From positions 13,764,001-13,828,000 of the forward strand of contig NC_091050.1 in NCBI RefSeq assembly GCF_963966145.1: DNA of 64,000 nt. Direction: 5' to 3'. The notes under the pieces were generated by a model. The model was not told the origin of the DNA and made no database searches. It saw only the letters and a list, made by a program, of their open reading frames with translations. Made by a program: the position numbers and the translations under genes. Shown here piece by piece: positions 21,983 through 33,767 of this stretch; position 1 is the stretch's first letter; every line of letters starts with the position of its first letter. This DNA is from Tenebrio molitor (lineage: Eukaryota; Arthropoda; Insecta; Coleoptera; Tenebrionidae).

Positions 21983-24660
21983 GTAAGCACCATCCCCAAA
22001 AAATACCACTCTCATCCGAAATATTTTTTTTTAATTTTCTCCTACGGTGAGTTTCTTTGTAACAGTGGAAATGAAATACACTTTGAGGAGCTTTGCAATA
22101 ATTTTTTAATGACAATCCTTAGAGAGTGCAGAGCTTTGTTTACAGCTTTTATATATGTTAAGTGTCCCAAGCTTGAGCGAAATATTTTTTGTGTTGGGGC
22201 CATTAGGTCGATTAATCTGAGTCGCTCGTATCGAGCAGTATCGTTCGATCGCTTTAATGTGATCGACTGACGAATGGGCGATTAGAGGAGAGCGATAAAC
22301 CCGTTACGAGCAGCAATAAAACAGCGCCAATAGAAAAATAATAAATTTTATTAATAACACAACCGTAAACTGACAATAAACCGGATCGCTTTCTTACCTG
22401 TCCACGTGATCAAAGCTCGTTCACATCCGAGCGGTCAAAGCTCCGATGGTGTGAGTGCACTACGTGCCTGTCCCTTATTGGGAACGTGTAAAATTGGCGG
22501 TGCCACCGGGAGCAAAGCTCTCTTTCATCCGGACACGAATTTAGTACGTACACGAAAGCTCGCGAGCTTTACAAGGTGTACGCCGACCAAATCTCGTGTC
22601 GAAATTGATAATTCCGTCGCGGTTTTAATTGTGAGAAGGACGCGACGGGGCGTCCGGCCGGCTTAATTGCCCACCTGAAAGCTCGTTAAAGCTGACGTAC
22701 GGAAAAAACCGGAATTCTCCGGAGCGGGCCCAAAAACATAAATTCCCCTCAATTATTTACTACTCTCTCTCGTTTTAACCGGCAGATTATTTGATGAATT
22801 ACGTTGCGCTCCCCGGAGGGGGATAAATAAAATATGATCGCCAAAGCGGGGACAAATAACCATAAATAAAATCCGGGAGTTCGTCGACGTTCAGTTTTTA
22901 TTATTTAAGCATTCTTAATAATAAAAACGAACGTCGACCGACTTTTCACTTTTATTTATGGTCATTCGGACGGCAGGATTGCTGTTTTGTTTACTGTTTT
23001 TTGTGGGGGCGGCGCGGGATTCTTGACGGTCGAAGTCGGCCCATCTGTCATCTGTGACAGCCGACGAATCGATTGTTCCGGAGTGATTTTAAAGGCTCCG
23101 AATTAGAGCCCCATGACCGCTCCCAAAGCTCAAGGTCCCCGGAGCTTTGACCAAATCAGAAGCTTCCGCCTAACAAACAAAAACTTTACCGTAATCTATT
23201 AATTTTTTAAATCTCAATTTCGCGTCCATCAGAACCTAAAATTGTTTTTTGAAGATCTGATGGGGTCAGCTCTGGGGAGTATGGAGGCTTGGCAATTATC
23301 TACCATATTAACTGCTTAGTTTCTATTTGTTGCTTGGAACTGTCTTGATAAAGCAAAACTACAACAGGAAACTGTGCCACCATGGTCTTCAGGACGTAAT
23401 CCTTGAACTCCTCGAACTCTTCAGATATAGATTTATTTAAAAAAGATTGGAGAAAAGGGGAGTCGAAGCTTCGAGTGATTATCCTTCTATTTCGTCAATT
23501 TTTTGACACTTAACGTCGGCAAATATTGACGGGCCCGTGATCCTTTCACCGTGATTGTCAGCGATCCCCGAATAATTATTAGCGATTCTAATGATTTTTT
23601 CAGTCAGCGATTTTCTTTTATTCGAAGCGATTCGAGGGCGACAAAATGTCAGATGTTCGATGAAGAAGAAAATTAGCTTTCCGACGATACCAAATTCCAT
23701 TCAATCCGTATCGTGCACCGGAAAAGAATTTCTCTCGAGTCTCCGGGCGATAATGTATGTTTTTTGCGCAGTCCCCCTTTGCGCTAATTAACGCACGACA
23801 CTTGTCTCCGCGACAAAAGTGTCAGACACTTGTCGCTGTGCCGCGCTGATTTATTACGTCTAGGAATTTAATCGGGACGGTTGTTGATAACTGGTGGATC
23901 GCAATCAAGGGGGCGGCGTCGTCCCACCTGTGATTTACAATGTCTCGGCGTAAATTGTTGCGGACGTCAGTGATGGCGATTTTGAGCGGCGTTTTATGGA
24001 CAATCGGAGCGTTTGGGAAAAAGGGCACGTAAAAGCAACATTCGTCGTCGTTACGACTTCCTCCGAAACCGAACCTCATCAATATGCATAATTTATGAAG
24101 TCGGGAGTAGTAAACATGACTAATTCAGTAAATATCTCCCGGGGAGGCGCGCCATGATCCGGCGATTCTTCCTCCACTTGATGTTTTAATATTGTTTGCG
24201 CTACGTTTCGACTGTTTACTTTCATTTCCCGACAGTCATGATTAGGCTGATTGACGGCGATTTTTCCGACGCCCTGCGAAAATAACGTTTTATTTTTGTT
24301 CGACGCCGTCTCCCACGTCGATAATCCCGGTTTGGACAGGTTACAAGCGGGAATTGTTATCGAGACTTGCGATATAGGGGGGGGCGTTTTTGTTATGGCA
24401 CGCGACGGAGGCTCCCCACTTATCTTAACGGGGATGCGATAAGTCGCGTGTCCGATCTGGGGATTAGCCAAATAAATTTCTAGTTTACAAATGCCAGATA
24501 GTGCAACAAATGGACAAGGCGAGGGATTTCGCCTGGCGCATCCACCCCTCTTTGCTGCATGGAGACCATAATAGTGGCCGACGGGGAAGGAGCTGATGGT
24601 TTTTCTTCTGCGAAATACTTTCCCAACTCCTATTTACACAATAGCTATTTTCAATACAAG
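21983..24660. other. Possible long first intron, noncoding
   Basis: Begins with the GTAAGC donor. Mixed composition with CpG-rich patches at about 22410-22680 and 23480-23860. Holds the inverted repeat at 22857-22966. Open frames on both strands are short and mutually overlapping. No exon recognised. Confidence 0.35.
22857..22966. repeat. Two-stem inverted repeat (hairpin), ~110 bp
   Basis: Outer arms ACCATAAATAAAA at the left and its complement TTTTATTTATGGT at the right. Inner arms run from GTCGACGTTC at 22883 to GAACGTCGAC ending at 22938, giving about 25 pairs (one bulged A) around a loop of a few bases. The arms are separated by an unpaired ~11-base patch on each side. The outer arm contains CCATAAA, which fits caudal/Abd-B-type homeodomain sites. 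It may be a regulatory palindrome, a small foldback element or a structured RNA. Confidence 0.65.
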
Positions 24661-24759
24661 TGAGCAAACTAGTGCATTTAATCACGAGGACGGTAGTTGG
24701 GCGTCCGAGCCGTAGACGAGGGCCCTAACCGTACAAGTGATTAAATGCACATTTGCTCA
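24661..24759. repeat. Inverted repeat, foldback element
   Basis: Left arm TGAGCAAACTAGTGCATTTA with ATCAC (24661-24685) pairs with the right arm GTGATTAAATGCACATTTGCTCA (24737-24759), with two unpaired bases. The ~50-bp loop is GC-rich, itself partly self-complementary, and holds the loop signature CGAGCCGTAGACGAG (24706-24720). Confidence 0.75.
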
Positions 24760-24803
24760 TGCGTGTTGAATCTGATCAGGAGTTTACCCCAAGTAATTTC
24801 ACG

Positions 24804-25094
24804 TTTTTTTCGTCAATTGAAACCTAAATAACAAGTTCACAATTTAAATAAGTCAAAAATAAGACAAGCTTTAGTTATTAATATTCAGAAAGTATTTTAA
24901 TATTCAGAACGTATTTGAAAAACAAATTAAAAAACTTTCAGTACAACATATTTGGCCCCCTCTATCGACAAACTCGCAAAACATTCATTTTGCTCACTAG
25001 TGAGAAAATATTTTTTCCTCACTAGTGATTCAATTGCCATCTTTGCTCACTATTTTCAGTGAGCAAAGACCACTGAAATTCAATGATCATGGAA
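24804..25094. repeat. Hairpin-bearing repeat, copy 1 (pair with 35016-35263)
   Basis: A ~290-bp repeat whose right part has a perfect 12-bp palindrome, CTCACTAGTGAG (24993-25004), a second partial copy of it, and a hairpin TTTGCTCACT-ATTTTC-AGTGAGCAAA (25042-25067). The second copy lies 10.2 kb away in the same orientation. It shares the word pair GAGCAAA/CTAGTG with the inverted repeat at 24661-24759, so both may belong to one MITE family. Confidence 0.75.
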
Positions 25095-25635
25095 AAAAAT
25101 ATATTTTTTGCAGTTCATTTTAGAAATGTTACCAAAGAAAATGGCAAAAACATAGCTTTTTATGTTAACATAATTGAGAAAAGCAAGCAAGAAATTTTAT
25201 TTTATCATTTTCCCGGCGCATCCACCATTCCGAAAATATTTGTTTGGGAAAAATGATGTAATTTAACAAGAATTTTATATTTTATTGAATGACAAATAAA
25301 CATATTGGAATGCATTTCATAATTGCGATCTCGTCACTTAATCCGGAAGCTTGGCTGTAAATTGGTTTTTCATATAATACTGCATATAATAGAATTTGCA
25401 TATCAAATTAACAATGTCAAAGAGATTGTTTAAAAAATGTGTGTGAAATTTTAGCGTAAAGGTCGACCGCATTTTGTAATAAACTTTGATGAAAAACTGG
25501 TTCGACAAATTAATTTGTTCGTCAAACTCTATTCCAGTTTTGATTAATTTATAATAAAATTTTTGGAAATTATAGTGGAGCTTTATTTGCTTAGTAATAT
25601 TTCCATTTATTTTATTGAATTGACACGAATCTTAG
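25095..25635. other. AT-rich DNA with one minus-strand core motif
   Basis: Holds TCCCGGCGCATCCACC at 25211-25226, the reverse complement of a one-base variant of the GGTGGAGGCGCCGGGA core. The remainder is AT-rich and unassigned. Confidence 0.5.
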
Positions 25636-25981
25636 ATTTGAGCGTGTCGCGTGACGATTTTAGCGTGTCGCTTGAAACTAATTCACTGCCCGTGTGGTGC
25701 GCCTAAGGAAGTTTTCACTTCAAGGTCCGAGCCTTACGACGATTTGAGCGTGACGATTTTAGCGTGTCGCGTGACGATTTTTGCGTGTCGCTTAAAACTA
25801 TTCACTGCCCGTATGGTGCGCCTAAGGAAGTTTTCACTTCAAGGTCCGAGCCTTATGACGATTTGAGCATGACGAATTTAGCGTGTCGTGTGACGATTTT
25901 TGCGTGTTGCGTGACGATTTTAGCGTGTCGCATGAAACTAAATCCTTGCCCGTGGTGCGCCTGAAGAAGTTTTCACTTCAA
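25636..25981. repeat. Tandem repeat, ~119-bp units
   Basis: Nearly three units. Each carries TGACGATTTTAGCGTGTCGC sub-repeats and a CACTGCCCGTGTGGTGCGCC block ending in TTTTCACTTCAAGGTCCGAG. The first two units are 119 bp apart; the third is about 20 bp longer, owing to an extra 21-bp sub-repeat. Plus-strand frames are open across units, giving a repeated peptide that is not credible as a protein. Confidence 0.85.
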
Positions 25982-27860
25982 AAATGTCAAGACTGATAGT
26001 GACTTCCTTGAAGCCTTCCCCCCGAAGACAGTTTACTTTATTACCGACAATCAACCTGTCACACTGAATTAGTCAAACATTGCGAAAACAAATGCGATTT
26101 GCCTGAGGACTTATCTATTTTAGTAAGAAATGAGTCTCTTAATGCGTCCCCGCTAGTGCGAGCAGATTAAATTTACAGCGTGGCTATTAGCACCCCGCCG
26201 AGGCGTTCCGCCCCCGCATTTCCAAATAGTCGAAAATTCGTGTAAAATGTGTCGCTTTTGGGGTTCCGATGTGCGAATTTTTCAGCATGCAAAGCTGTCC
26301 GTGTAAAATTCGGTCAAGTGAACGAGCCGGCCTGATGAGATTGTCAATTTTAATTTCGGTCGATTTCACGCGTCGGCCGCGACCGGGGGCGGCGCGTGTG
26401 TGTCGAAATTAAATTTTCGGAGCGTCGGCCGAACCGAGATCATTTGAATAAGTCACAACAATACAGCGATTAATTTAGTTTACATGTGTTGAAGTAATCT
26501 CGCCATCAAAACGTCAAAAACAATCACGTAATTAATAGGAAAATTCGTCTCTGGCACCTCTAACCGGTGGTTATTAATGATTTTCGGTCGATTCGAACTC
26601 CGACATCCGTCCCTAACTTCCAAGTGTTTCTCTAATTAAATGTCTTTCATCGTAATATACTCGCTGGCGAATTTATTAAATGCGGATTAGGTTGTTGCTT
26701 TTAGTGCTGTTACCTTGTTACGAACTTGTTCTGCTCCCTAACATTAAATAAGGTTAAGCTTACGTGCGTCTGGGATTATTTTGTTCCTAGTTCGGCGGAT
26801 GGCGGGAGTTAAATGACTCGATAAATTGATTATTATATAAATTATTTAGTTATCGCGACTTATGAGAGCGGATTAGAAGCGTCGGGGATCGTGCGGAAAC
26901 GCAAATCCGCCTCCGGAGGTTGGGGTGCCCCGGAGGGGACGCCCGGAACGGCACGTTGGGACGGGGCTTCCAAAACCCAAAAACAACCACACAAGGCATT
27001 GAACAAAATTTTTCCTTAAAAAACTTCAAAAGAAAAATCGACAGAATGTGGCTTTGTGACAACAAGCACAACGAAAACTATGTCATAGTAGGAATATCTG
27101 CGTAAATCCCTTTCAAAACATTTCAATGGACTCGTACACCGGTTTGCCTTTTGATTTAGATTTAATATAAATTCTCCAAATGACAATAATTTCTCTCTCG
27201 ATAATAATAACGGAGGTATTTTACAGGTGAGCGTTCAGTCTCAAAGCTTTATCTTCAAAGAGGACTAAATAGAGGAGTGAACAATTTATTAGTAATGACA
27301 AAGAATTTTAAAATTCGCGCAGAATGTTACAAAATTACAGCCTCAAGGTTTAATACAAGGTTACTAATTGAATTTTTTTAACTAAAATAAAATTTGCAAT
27401 TTAAAAAAAATGTATCACGCAGGATGATTTCAATCGAAATTGTCGTTATGGTTGGGTTATAAAAAAATTTCTTCCTCAAATTCTGAATTAATTTGAATTT
27501 TAATAATGAACAAAAAATTTTTTGGTGTCATTGAAAAAAAATTGAAATTCTAGTATAAATTTTATCATTTAATCACTAGAAATTATTTTTTCTCTAAAGA
27601 AGTACCTTCTTAAGAGTTTAAGACTAAAAAGGAGTTTTCTTCGAAATAGACCACTACAGAAATTAATGAGATAGTTTCTTTGCCGGAAAATTTTGAGTTT
27701 AAAGTTCTACCGTGACATCGAAAAAAAATAGAGTTGGCTGTGAATAAAAATTTCAGTTGGCAATTCGTTAAAATTTCAATTATCAGATGTCAGTCTTGAT
27801 TAGTTAGGTTAGTGATATTGTGAACGTTGAAATCTTGATTTTCATAAAGGTATGCATTAT
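25982..27860. other. Anonymous DNA
   Basis: A CpG-rich patch at about 26160-26460 and another at about 26870-26970. The rest is AT-rich. No gene or repeat recognised. Confidence 0.4.
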
Positions 27861-27869
27861 GTGTGACCT

Positions 27870-28022
27870 GTCGGTTGTAAAAGAATCATGAGGAGCTCCA
27901 GTCGTATTTAGGAATTGGAATAAATGTTCGAAATGTCTGCCTTCAGCTTCCAAACATAGTGCTACTCTCTTGGCTTCATGTTTTCGAATGACCTTCGCTG
28001 AAGTGTATTAATCATGGCCATC
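27870..28022 (-). pseudogene. DUF4817-type transposon protein relic, C-terminal end
   Basis: On the minus strand the peptide pieces NTLQRRSFENMKPRE and, after a frame change, VALCLEAEGRHFEHLFQF match the closing segment of the insect transposon-encoded proteins that end in a GGHFEHLL-like tail. The gap between the pieces is a frameshift or stop, so the gene is dead. Neither terminal repeats nor the rest of the protein were found. Confidence 0.55.
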
Positions 28023-30310
28023 TCGATTTTTTTTTAATTTTTGATCTCACGGTATTTTTCTTCCGTGACAGAACTAAGAGAAATGAAAATATTCAACAAA
28101 ATTATCTTTGATGACAATTACCAAAGGTTTAAAAAAATTGTTATTAGGTGTATTACTCTTAGAATAATAAATACCTAATGAAATTATTGTTAAATAATAA
28201 CATTATTGGTATAATAATTATTCGACTGACTTATTTGAAGATGATTTAGAAATTAAAAATGTTCCAACTCAAAATTCTGCTAGAATATTTTCCAAAATAA
28301 TCGAAGTATCTGAACGTAATTTACATAATTCACTGAAAGGTGAAACTGGCATTTGCAACCAAAATTGCTAATTCACTCCCTAAAAAAATAATTATTTTGA
28401 ATGGTTCGCCCTGAAAGGAAGATTTAGCTCGAAGGGCATTATCAGAAAAAAATGAGGGAACCCCAACTTGTGCTTTCTCATCCACCGACTCAATTAAAAT
28501 AGAATTTCTTATGAATTCTTAAAACAATCTCGCATATTCTGTTCAAATTTTTTCGCCCCAATTTTCTATAGCAAAGCTCTGCTGAAATCTGAGACCATAA
28601 TTACGGAACACCTACACAGAACAATTTTCAGGCAAAGACCCGATCGATTAAATGTAAATATTTAAAACACAGAGTAGGTTACACAGAGGGTAGTTAATGT
28701 GCGATAAATTGACGAAAACTGTTGTCATAATGAGCGATTATCGTTTAAATTTAACCAACATTGACACGATCGCTCCTGATTGCTAATTACTTCCCAAATA
28801 ACCACACAATTAATACTGCTCTGTCCAGTTCTGATTAAAACATCAGGAGAATGTTTTTTCATTTCTTCGAAAGGTGGAAAATTGAACGACACATCCGCAG
28901 GAGTCAATCGACAGGAGTTTACAGCTCCCGATGGCTGCACTTGCGGCGATAATGCACCCACCCCCGCTCGCAACGGCTTCATTACAATATTTACTTAACC
29001 ATGAATTTCCACATTATTGTCATCGCTGATAACAACTTTTATTAGGCGAACTCCCAGAGCCGTTAACAAACTTTGAAATATCACCTAAATCCGCGGGGCC
29101 GCGGTGACAGCACTCGAAGGACCAACTTTTAATTTTCTTCGCGAACTAGTTGGAAAAGTACACATTTTTATTGTAACAGATTTTTGCTTGTCTCGGAGGC
29201 GGCGGCCGATAATTCCCGCCTATTTAAATTACTTTGGCGGCGGCGAAGTAGAACAATAGTTGCGGTTCGCCGAGTTCTTTTAAATCTCTATTTAGTTTCA
29301 ATTCTCGGCGGGTGCAGAGTTATTCGTTAAAACGCAATTTTATTTAGGTATTTCGGATGAGATTTGCCACCGGAGCGATCGAATTTTTATTTTGCACCGC
29401 CGACATTTATCGCGCCGATTGACTGATTTATTGCCTCCAATAAAATTACTGTTTGTTTTTTAAACGTAATTATTCAATTTGCGCCGATAATTTCAGTAGT
29501 TTGTCAAATTTACCCTGCTCTAAAAATATACACGGTGATTTATTTCATTACCGGATTAGTGCACAATTGCGCTGCGTGCAGCGCTGCGATCGTCGTTAGC
29601 AGCGTCCGTTGCCCGAACTACGTAAACAGCTAAATTGATCGTCCTGTATATCGACAATTATCATTTATGGCATTTCCAGGGAATATAAAATAAAATCGGA
29701 AAACTTCTTTTGACGTAACAAATAAATTAGGCGGCTTAATGGACCAGATTTTTTTTAAATCGTGAAAATGTAAATGTACAAAATACGACAATTTCTCTTA
29801 AAAAGACTTCAAAATCTGAGGAGGAAATAAGATTTATTGAAGGAATCGTTGTTGACTGACTACTTAGTAAAGGACTTAAACAAATTAAAAATAACGTTGC
29901 TGCAAAGATACAAATTATACGATTCGTTTGACAATTTAAACATTTTATATGCAAAATTGTTTTGAGTAAGCCTTATTGAGACATCAAAGTCATTGAATAA
30001 GTAACTAAGAAAGAAGTAGACCACGAGCTTTAAGGTAACTTCAGAGAGCAAGAAAAGCTCTTCCTGTTATCTACTTAGCGCAGTGTTTTCCAAGTCCGTA
30101 GTTGCATTATCTTAAAGGAAAATAATCTTACGTGATACAGGAGAAAGAAAGATTGCGAATTTTTTGAACAAGGACTGCAGCAGTGATGAAAAATTTAAAT
30201 TAAAAATTTGCGGCATAGATGAAAACAAATTACTTCAGAACTCATCACAACAGATAAAATAAATGTGATGATGAGATCTGATTTTTTTTCGTTCCTGAAG
30301 GCACTTTTAA
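28023..30310. other. Anonymous DNA
   Basis: AT-rich to about 28700. CpG-richer patches lie at about 28880-29000 and 29080-29320. The overlapping plus and minus frames at 28725-28998 mirror one another, with no strand preference. No gene supported. Confidence 0.4.
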
Positions 30311-30319
30311 TGAAACCGG

Positions 30320-30700
30320 TAATTTTACTCACAAGCGGACGAAAAGCAACTCTTTTTCGGACGCACTTTTTCGGACGCTGACCGTGGCGCCACCTTGGTC
30401 TGCTTAGTAAGTTAGCAACGAAACCAATAAAACCGATAATTGTCTTGTCGCTGTAAATTATGTAAATAAGTACATAATTGTATTGCAAATAGTAAATTTT
30501 TCGTTTTGTTGGCAAGCTGATAACAAATACTGTAAAAATATAATAAATATATAATAATATAATAAATAATAAATTTATCTGTTTGATAAAAGTAAATACA
30601 AAATAAATTTGTTTTCGCCTGTTTTCAAGCCTCGGTCGCGCCTCGGCCAGAAATCCCAAACTCGGACGAAAAAGATGTACTTTTTGGCCTTGATACACAA
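30320..30700 (-). mobile_element. Dispersed repeat with short VNTR, copy 1
   Basis: Reverse-strand copy of the repeat at 44236-44607. Shared ends are TTTTTGGCCTTGATACACAA (here near 30680-30700) and the TTCGTTGCTAACTTACTAA block. Contains two tandem GTCCGAAAAAGTGC-type units at about 30350-30380, against one at 44 kb and about six at 63.8 kb. Non-coding and non-autonomous, class unknown. Confidence 0.75.
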
Positions 30701-31579
30701 ATAACTATTTGCAAACATTTTTCATTAATACATTAATACATTAATATTAATTCCTGACTGGACCTGCTAATGGTTCTACTTTTTTTTATATGAGAAGCAA
30801 TTTTGCAGTGAAATTGTTTTATTAAAAATATCGTGGATGTAGATTGTGCCATTATCATGTAGTCGAAATACCAGATGTAAAAATAAAAAATAATCCAGCT
30901 GATGTTTACATGGTTCTGTATCAGGAATGATCTGGGGGGTTTATTTTTGTGTCTAGTGTTATTTCAGGCGGATTACTAGAGAATGGAGTCGGTGTTTACA
31001 GATTTGGGCTTTTATTTGTGTTCCGATCTCATTTTCATTCCCGCAGGACGGGCAGAGATTATAATTATAGCATTATCGTTATTGTCAGCAATTGCGCACA
31101 ATTAATAATAATTATCATAGCTGGGTAAATAATGAATTAGAATCAGAGCTAGGCTATTTACAGATCCGGCTTGTTAATTATGCAAATAGGGAGCGAATCG
31201 ATGGATGCGAAAGGCGCTCCTTTCCGATTAAACACAATGACGCAATATTAATCCGGCATTAAAACAAACACGACGTTAAAAAGTCCGGAACGCTTGGCGG
31301 GATGAAAAATCATCGACACGCGAAAAACGGAATAAATATAAATGGGAGCGATAAATTTCCGGGCGGCCGATGGCGACTTTTTCGGGACCCTTGTTAAGCG
31401 GCGGCGGCGGCGGCGAAGGAAATTTCTTGTTAGTCCATAATATGTTTAATTAAGTTTTTAACGAGGTACAGATGGGTCCCCCGGCTCAAATTGCAAATTA
31501 AACAAGCCAATTTCGAAGGTCTACTTTATATGTTAATACCTGTTATCCATATTAACATCCATTAAATCTTAATGTAAAC
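30701..31579. other. Anonymous DNA
   Basis: AT-rich, becoming CpG-richer from about 31260. A short GGC trinucleotide run lies at about 31400-31417. Octamer ATGCAAAT at 31180-31187. Nothing recognised. Confidence 0.4.
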
Positions 31580-31792
31580 ATGCTAAGATCGTCCTCGATG
31601 TTACATGACATAATCGCGCCATGCCCCGACGTCGCTCGGCTCTTCGGGTTCGCGACGTCGGCGATCGGAATTTATTCCGGCGAAAAAAACACTCCGGAGG
31701 GGATGTTAATGTCCGAAGGAATGAATGCGCATTTCAATTTCAAACAGTCGAGCGTGTTGATGCCGACCGCCCTACATATTATTACGTTTTAA
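31580..31792 (+). CDS. Small ORF, 70 aa, unrecognised
   Basis: ATG at 31580 to TAA at 31790-31792. The codon texture is fairly coding-like, and the peptide begins MLRSSSMLHDIIAPCPDVAR. A second plus frame (31621-32142) stays open for 173 codons over the same DNA, which weakens the case. No domain, promoter or splice context stands out. Confidence 0.18.
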   Translation: MLRSSSMLHDIIAPCPDVARLFGFATSAIGIYSGEKNTPEGMLMSEGMNAHFNFKQSSVLMPTALHIITF

Positions 31793-32284
31793 TTTACATA
31801 GGGGCTCCTTCCCGGAGGCTGCACACTATACTCGATGACCCTTGCGTTTTTCCATTTGTATTTCTCATCTCGCTACAGCGCCCAAGTATTTTATTATACA
31901 AGCGCGATGTATACAATGCTATAAAATTGAAATATTTCATGCCGTGTAATTTCTTTCCGTTTTATTGTGTGCGTGAGTTGCCGGTTATTTCCATAAATTA
32001 TCTGTCAGGAACTTTGAAAGAATTTCACGAAAACAAACACGGTCATTGTGGCCTGCTTCGCCACCTTTCACACAGTCCTTCAAAAACCCAACAGAAACTT
32101 TTCCTTGCTATTATTATTGGTAGAGCGATTTATTCTAATTAATAGCAGATATTATTCCTATTATCCTATTTATTCCTTTCAACTTCAGACACAAATTATT
32201 CTAAGCCTGATCCCTTTTTTTTTGCAATCAGAGACTTGCACTGGAGTTAGTCTTGTCGCTGGTTTACACACCCATTGAGAAAAT

Positions 32285-33150
32285 TGAACTTATATGACTT
32301 GCAAGAATGGTGGAGGCGCCGGGATATTGTTAAATAAAACCAACGATATTTCTCTTATGGCTTGACCTAGATAAAATCTAAAAATTGCATTTTATAGACT
32401 TGATAACGACGAATCAAAATCAAACACCTCATGACTCTGTCAACCAACACCGGTTGAAAATTTTGCTTTCATATGACTTGCAAAAATGGTGGAGGCGCCG
32501 GGATATTTTTAAAAGGAAAATAGCGTTTTCTCCCTTGCTATGTAAGCCACATTCAATCTAAAACTGGCATTTTATAGATTTAATTATGATGAATCGAATC
32601 TGGAAAACCACATGACCCCACTTCTAACATCAGTTATGAAAATGTTATTTAAATATCTTGCGAAAATAGTTGAGTTGGAAGAATTCTTTTTTAAAAGAAC
32701 CTGCGACAGCTGCCTTGTAGTTGGACCTAGATCAAATATGACACTTGTGCTTTATAAATGTAGTTATGACGAATCAAATGCAAAATAGCGCATGACTCTG
32801 TCTCCTACACCAGTTGAGAAAATTTATATCGTAAAAATGGTGCAGGCGCCGGGATATTTTTAAAAATATAAATAAGGATCTCTCTTACAGGTCGAGTTAA
32901 ATTCAATCTCAGGGCTGAATTTTGGAAATTTAATTAGGGTGAATCGAATACAAGAAACCGCAAGGTGCTGTTTCTTACAGTGAATAAGCAAATTCCACTG
33001 ATATGGCCTACCAAAACTCGGGTTTTTATTTAATCAATCTAACAACGATATCTCCCCTTTTGTTTCAGCTAGCTCAAACCTGAAACCTGCAGATTCTAGT
33101 CTTAATTATCGCCAATTGAATGTAAAAGCTCCGTGACCCTATTAATATAC
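32285..33150 (+). repeat. Degenerate ~175-180-bp tandem array with GGCGCC core (array 1)
   Basis: About five units. Core GGTGGAGGCGCCGGGA is perfect at 32309-32324 and 32488-32503, degenerate near 32668, one change (GGTGCAGG) at 32839-32854, and barely visible near 33010. Between cores the units share weaker words such as CATTTTATAGA, GACGAATC and CATGAC. Unit spacing is 171-180 bp. The core is far better preserved than the remainder of the unit. Confidence 0.85.
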
Positions 33151-33260
33151 AAGGTGTCTCAGCTAAGACTTTCGAGCCTAATAACTCAGTTATTTTCCAG
33201 CGGATTTTTGTGAAATTTAAAATGCAGATATTTTAGACGGTGAAGAATAAAATCCCATTA
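33150..33260. mobile_element. MITE-like relic with CAGGGTGTCCCAG-type end
   Basis: AAGGTGTCTCAGCTAAGACT at about 33152 resembles the common insect MITE terminus seen intact at 44978 and 45103 in this window. Only one end is apparent. Confidence 0.35.
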
Positions 33261-33420
33261 GAGCAATCACCCAAGTCTTGAAAACGTAATTTTTACATGC
33301 CTTTGTATGTGTTTCTAAGCGAGGTCCGCTGCGATTGGTCAATCTTTGGTACCAACCGTAGGACCGCCCCTAGGTTCAACGATCCAATCACCGCGCGAGA
33401 CACACTCCCGTGTTCAATGT

Positions 33421-33458
33421 TCAGTCGCTTAGTAGTTGAAGAAATCTTATATAAAAGG
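33421..33458 (+). promoter_or_regulatory. Core promoter candidates for the 33.5-kb ORF
   Basis: An initiator-like TCAGTC (33421-33426) would put the start of transcription near 33423 and give a 56-nt leader. A strong TATATAAAAGG box lies at 33448-33458, but a start about 30 bp after it would fall at or on the ATG, leaving no leader. The two signals are therefore alternatives, not a pair. CCAAT-type words flank them upstream (near 33332 and 33383). Confidence 0.35.
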
Positions 33459-33478
33459 AAAATCTTTTTCGTTCAAAA

Positions 33479-33733
33479 ATGTTCGTTTCTTTCGTCCTTG
33501 TAGTCCTTCCGATCCTGGCAAAAACCCACATCTTGTCGCATCTTAGCGATCCGGCTCGCGTCTTGGTTCTCAACAATCGCCCAGAGACTGCAGGAATAAA
33601 ACTAATCACTCTTCTCGAACGCCTTTCCGACTTCCGTAATTACGGCCGCCCCCGGGGAAACACCGATACACGACTCTTTATCTGGTCGATCCTGGCGATA
33701 ATTTTTTCGTTGGCAGCGTCTCGAGTGACCTGA
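33479..33733 (+). CDS. Possible small secreted or membrane protein, 84 aa
   Basis: ATG at 33479 in a good insect start context (TTCAAAAATG), stop TGA at 33731-33733, and an AATAAA at 33768-33773. The N-terminus, MFVSFVLVVLPILAKT, looks like a signal peptide. Residues about 66-80 (LFIWSILAIIFSLAA) form a second hydrophobic segment, so the mature product would be anchored or GPI-processed. Codon usage favours C and G at third positions. The middle is polar and basic (RNYGRPRGNTDTR). It is the only ORF in the window with promoter-like, leader, ORF and poly-A signals in order. Family unknown. It could still be a chance ORF; a shorter minus-strand frame overlaps the start. Confidence 0.4.
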   Translation: MFVSFVLVVLPILAKTHILSHLSDPARVLVLNNRPETAGIKLITLLERLSDFRNYGRPRGNTDTRLFIWSILAIIFSLAASRVT

Positions 33734-33767
33734 ATTATCACAGCGACATTGTGGAAATATCGTCGGT

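Noticed and set aside
25636..25981. CRISPR-like array
   Set aside because: Eukaryotic context, unit bodies repeat in full, and there are no unique spacers.
30195..30698. 167-codon minus-strand frame
   Set aside because: Lies across a dispersed non-coding repeat with a low-complexity Ile/Tyr-rich centre.
31621..32142. 173-codon plus-strand frame
   Set aside because: No recognised domain, and it competes with another open frame over the same DNA.
33280..33400. CCAAT/ATTGG inverted words as a deliberate palindrome
   Set aside because: Matching is short and patchy; may be simple promoter elements or chance.
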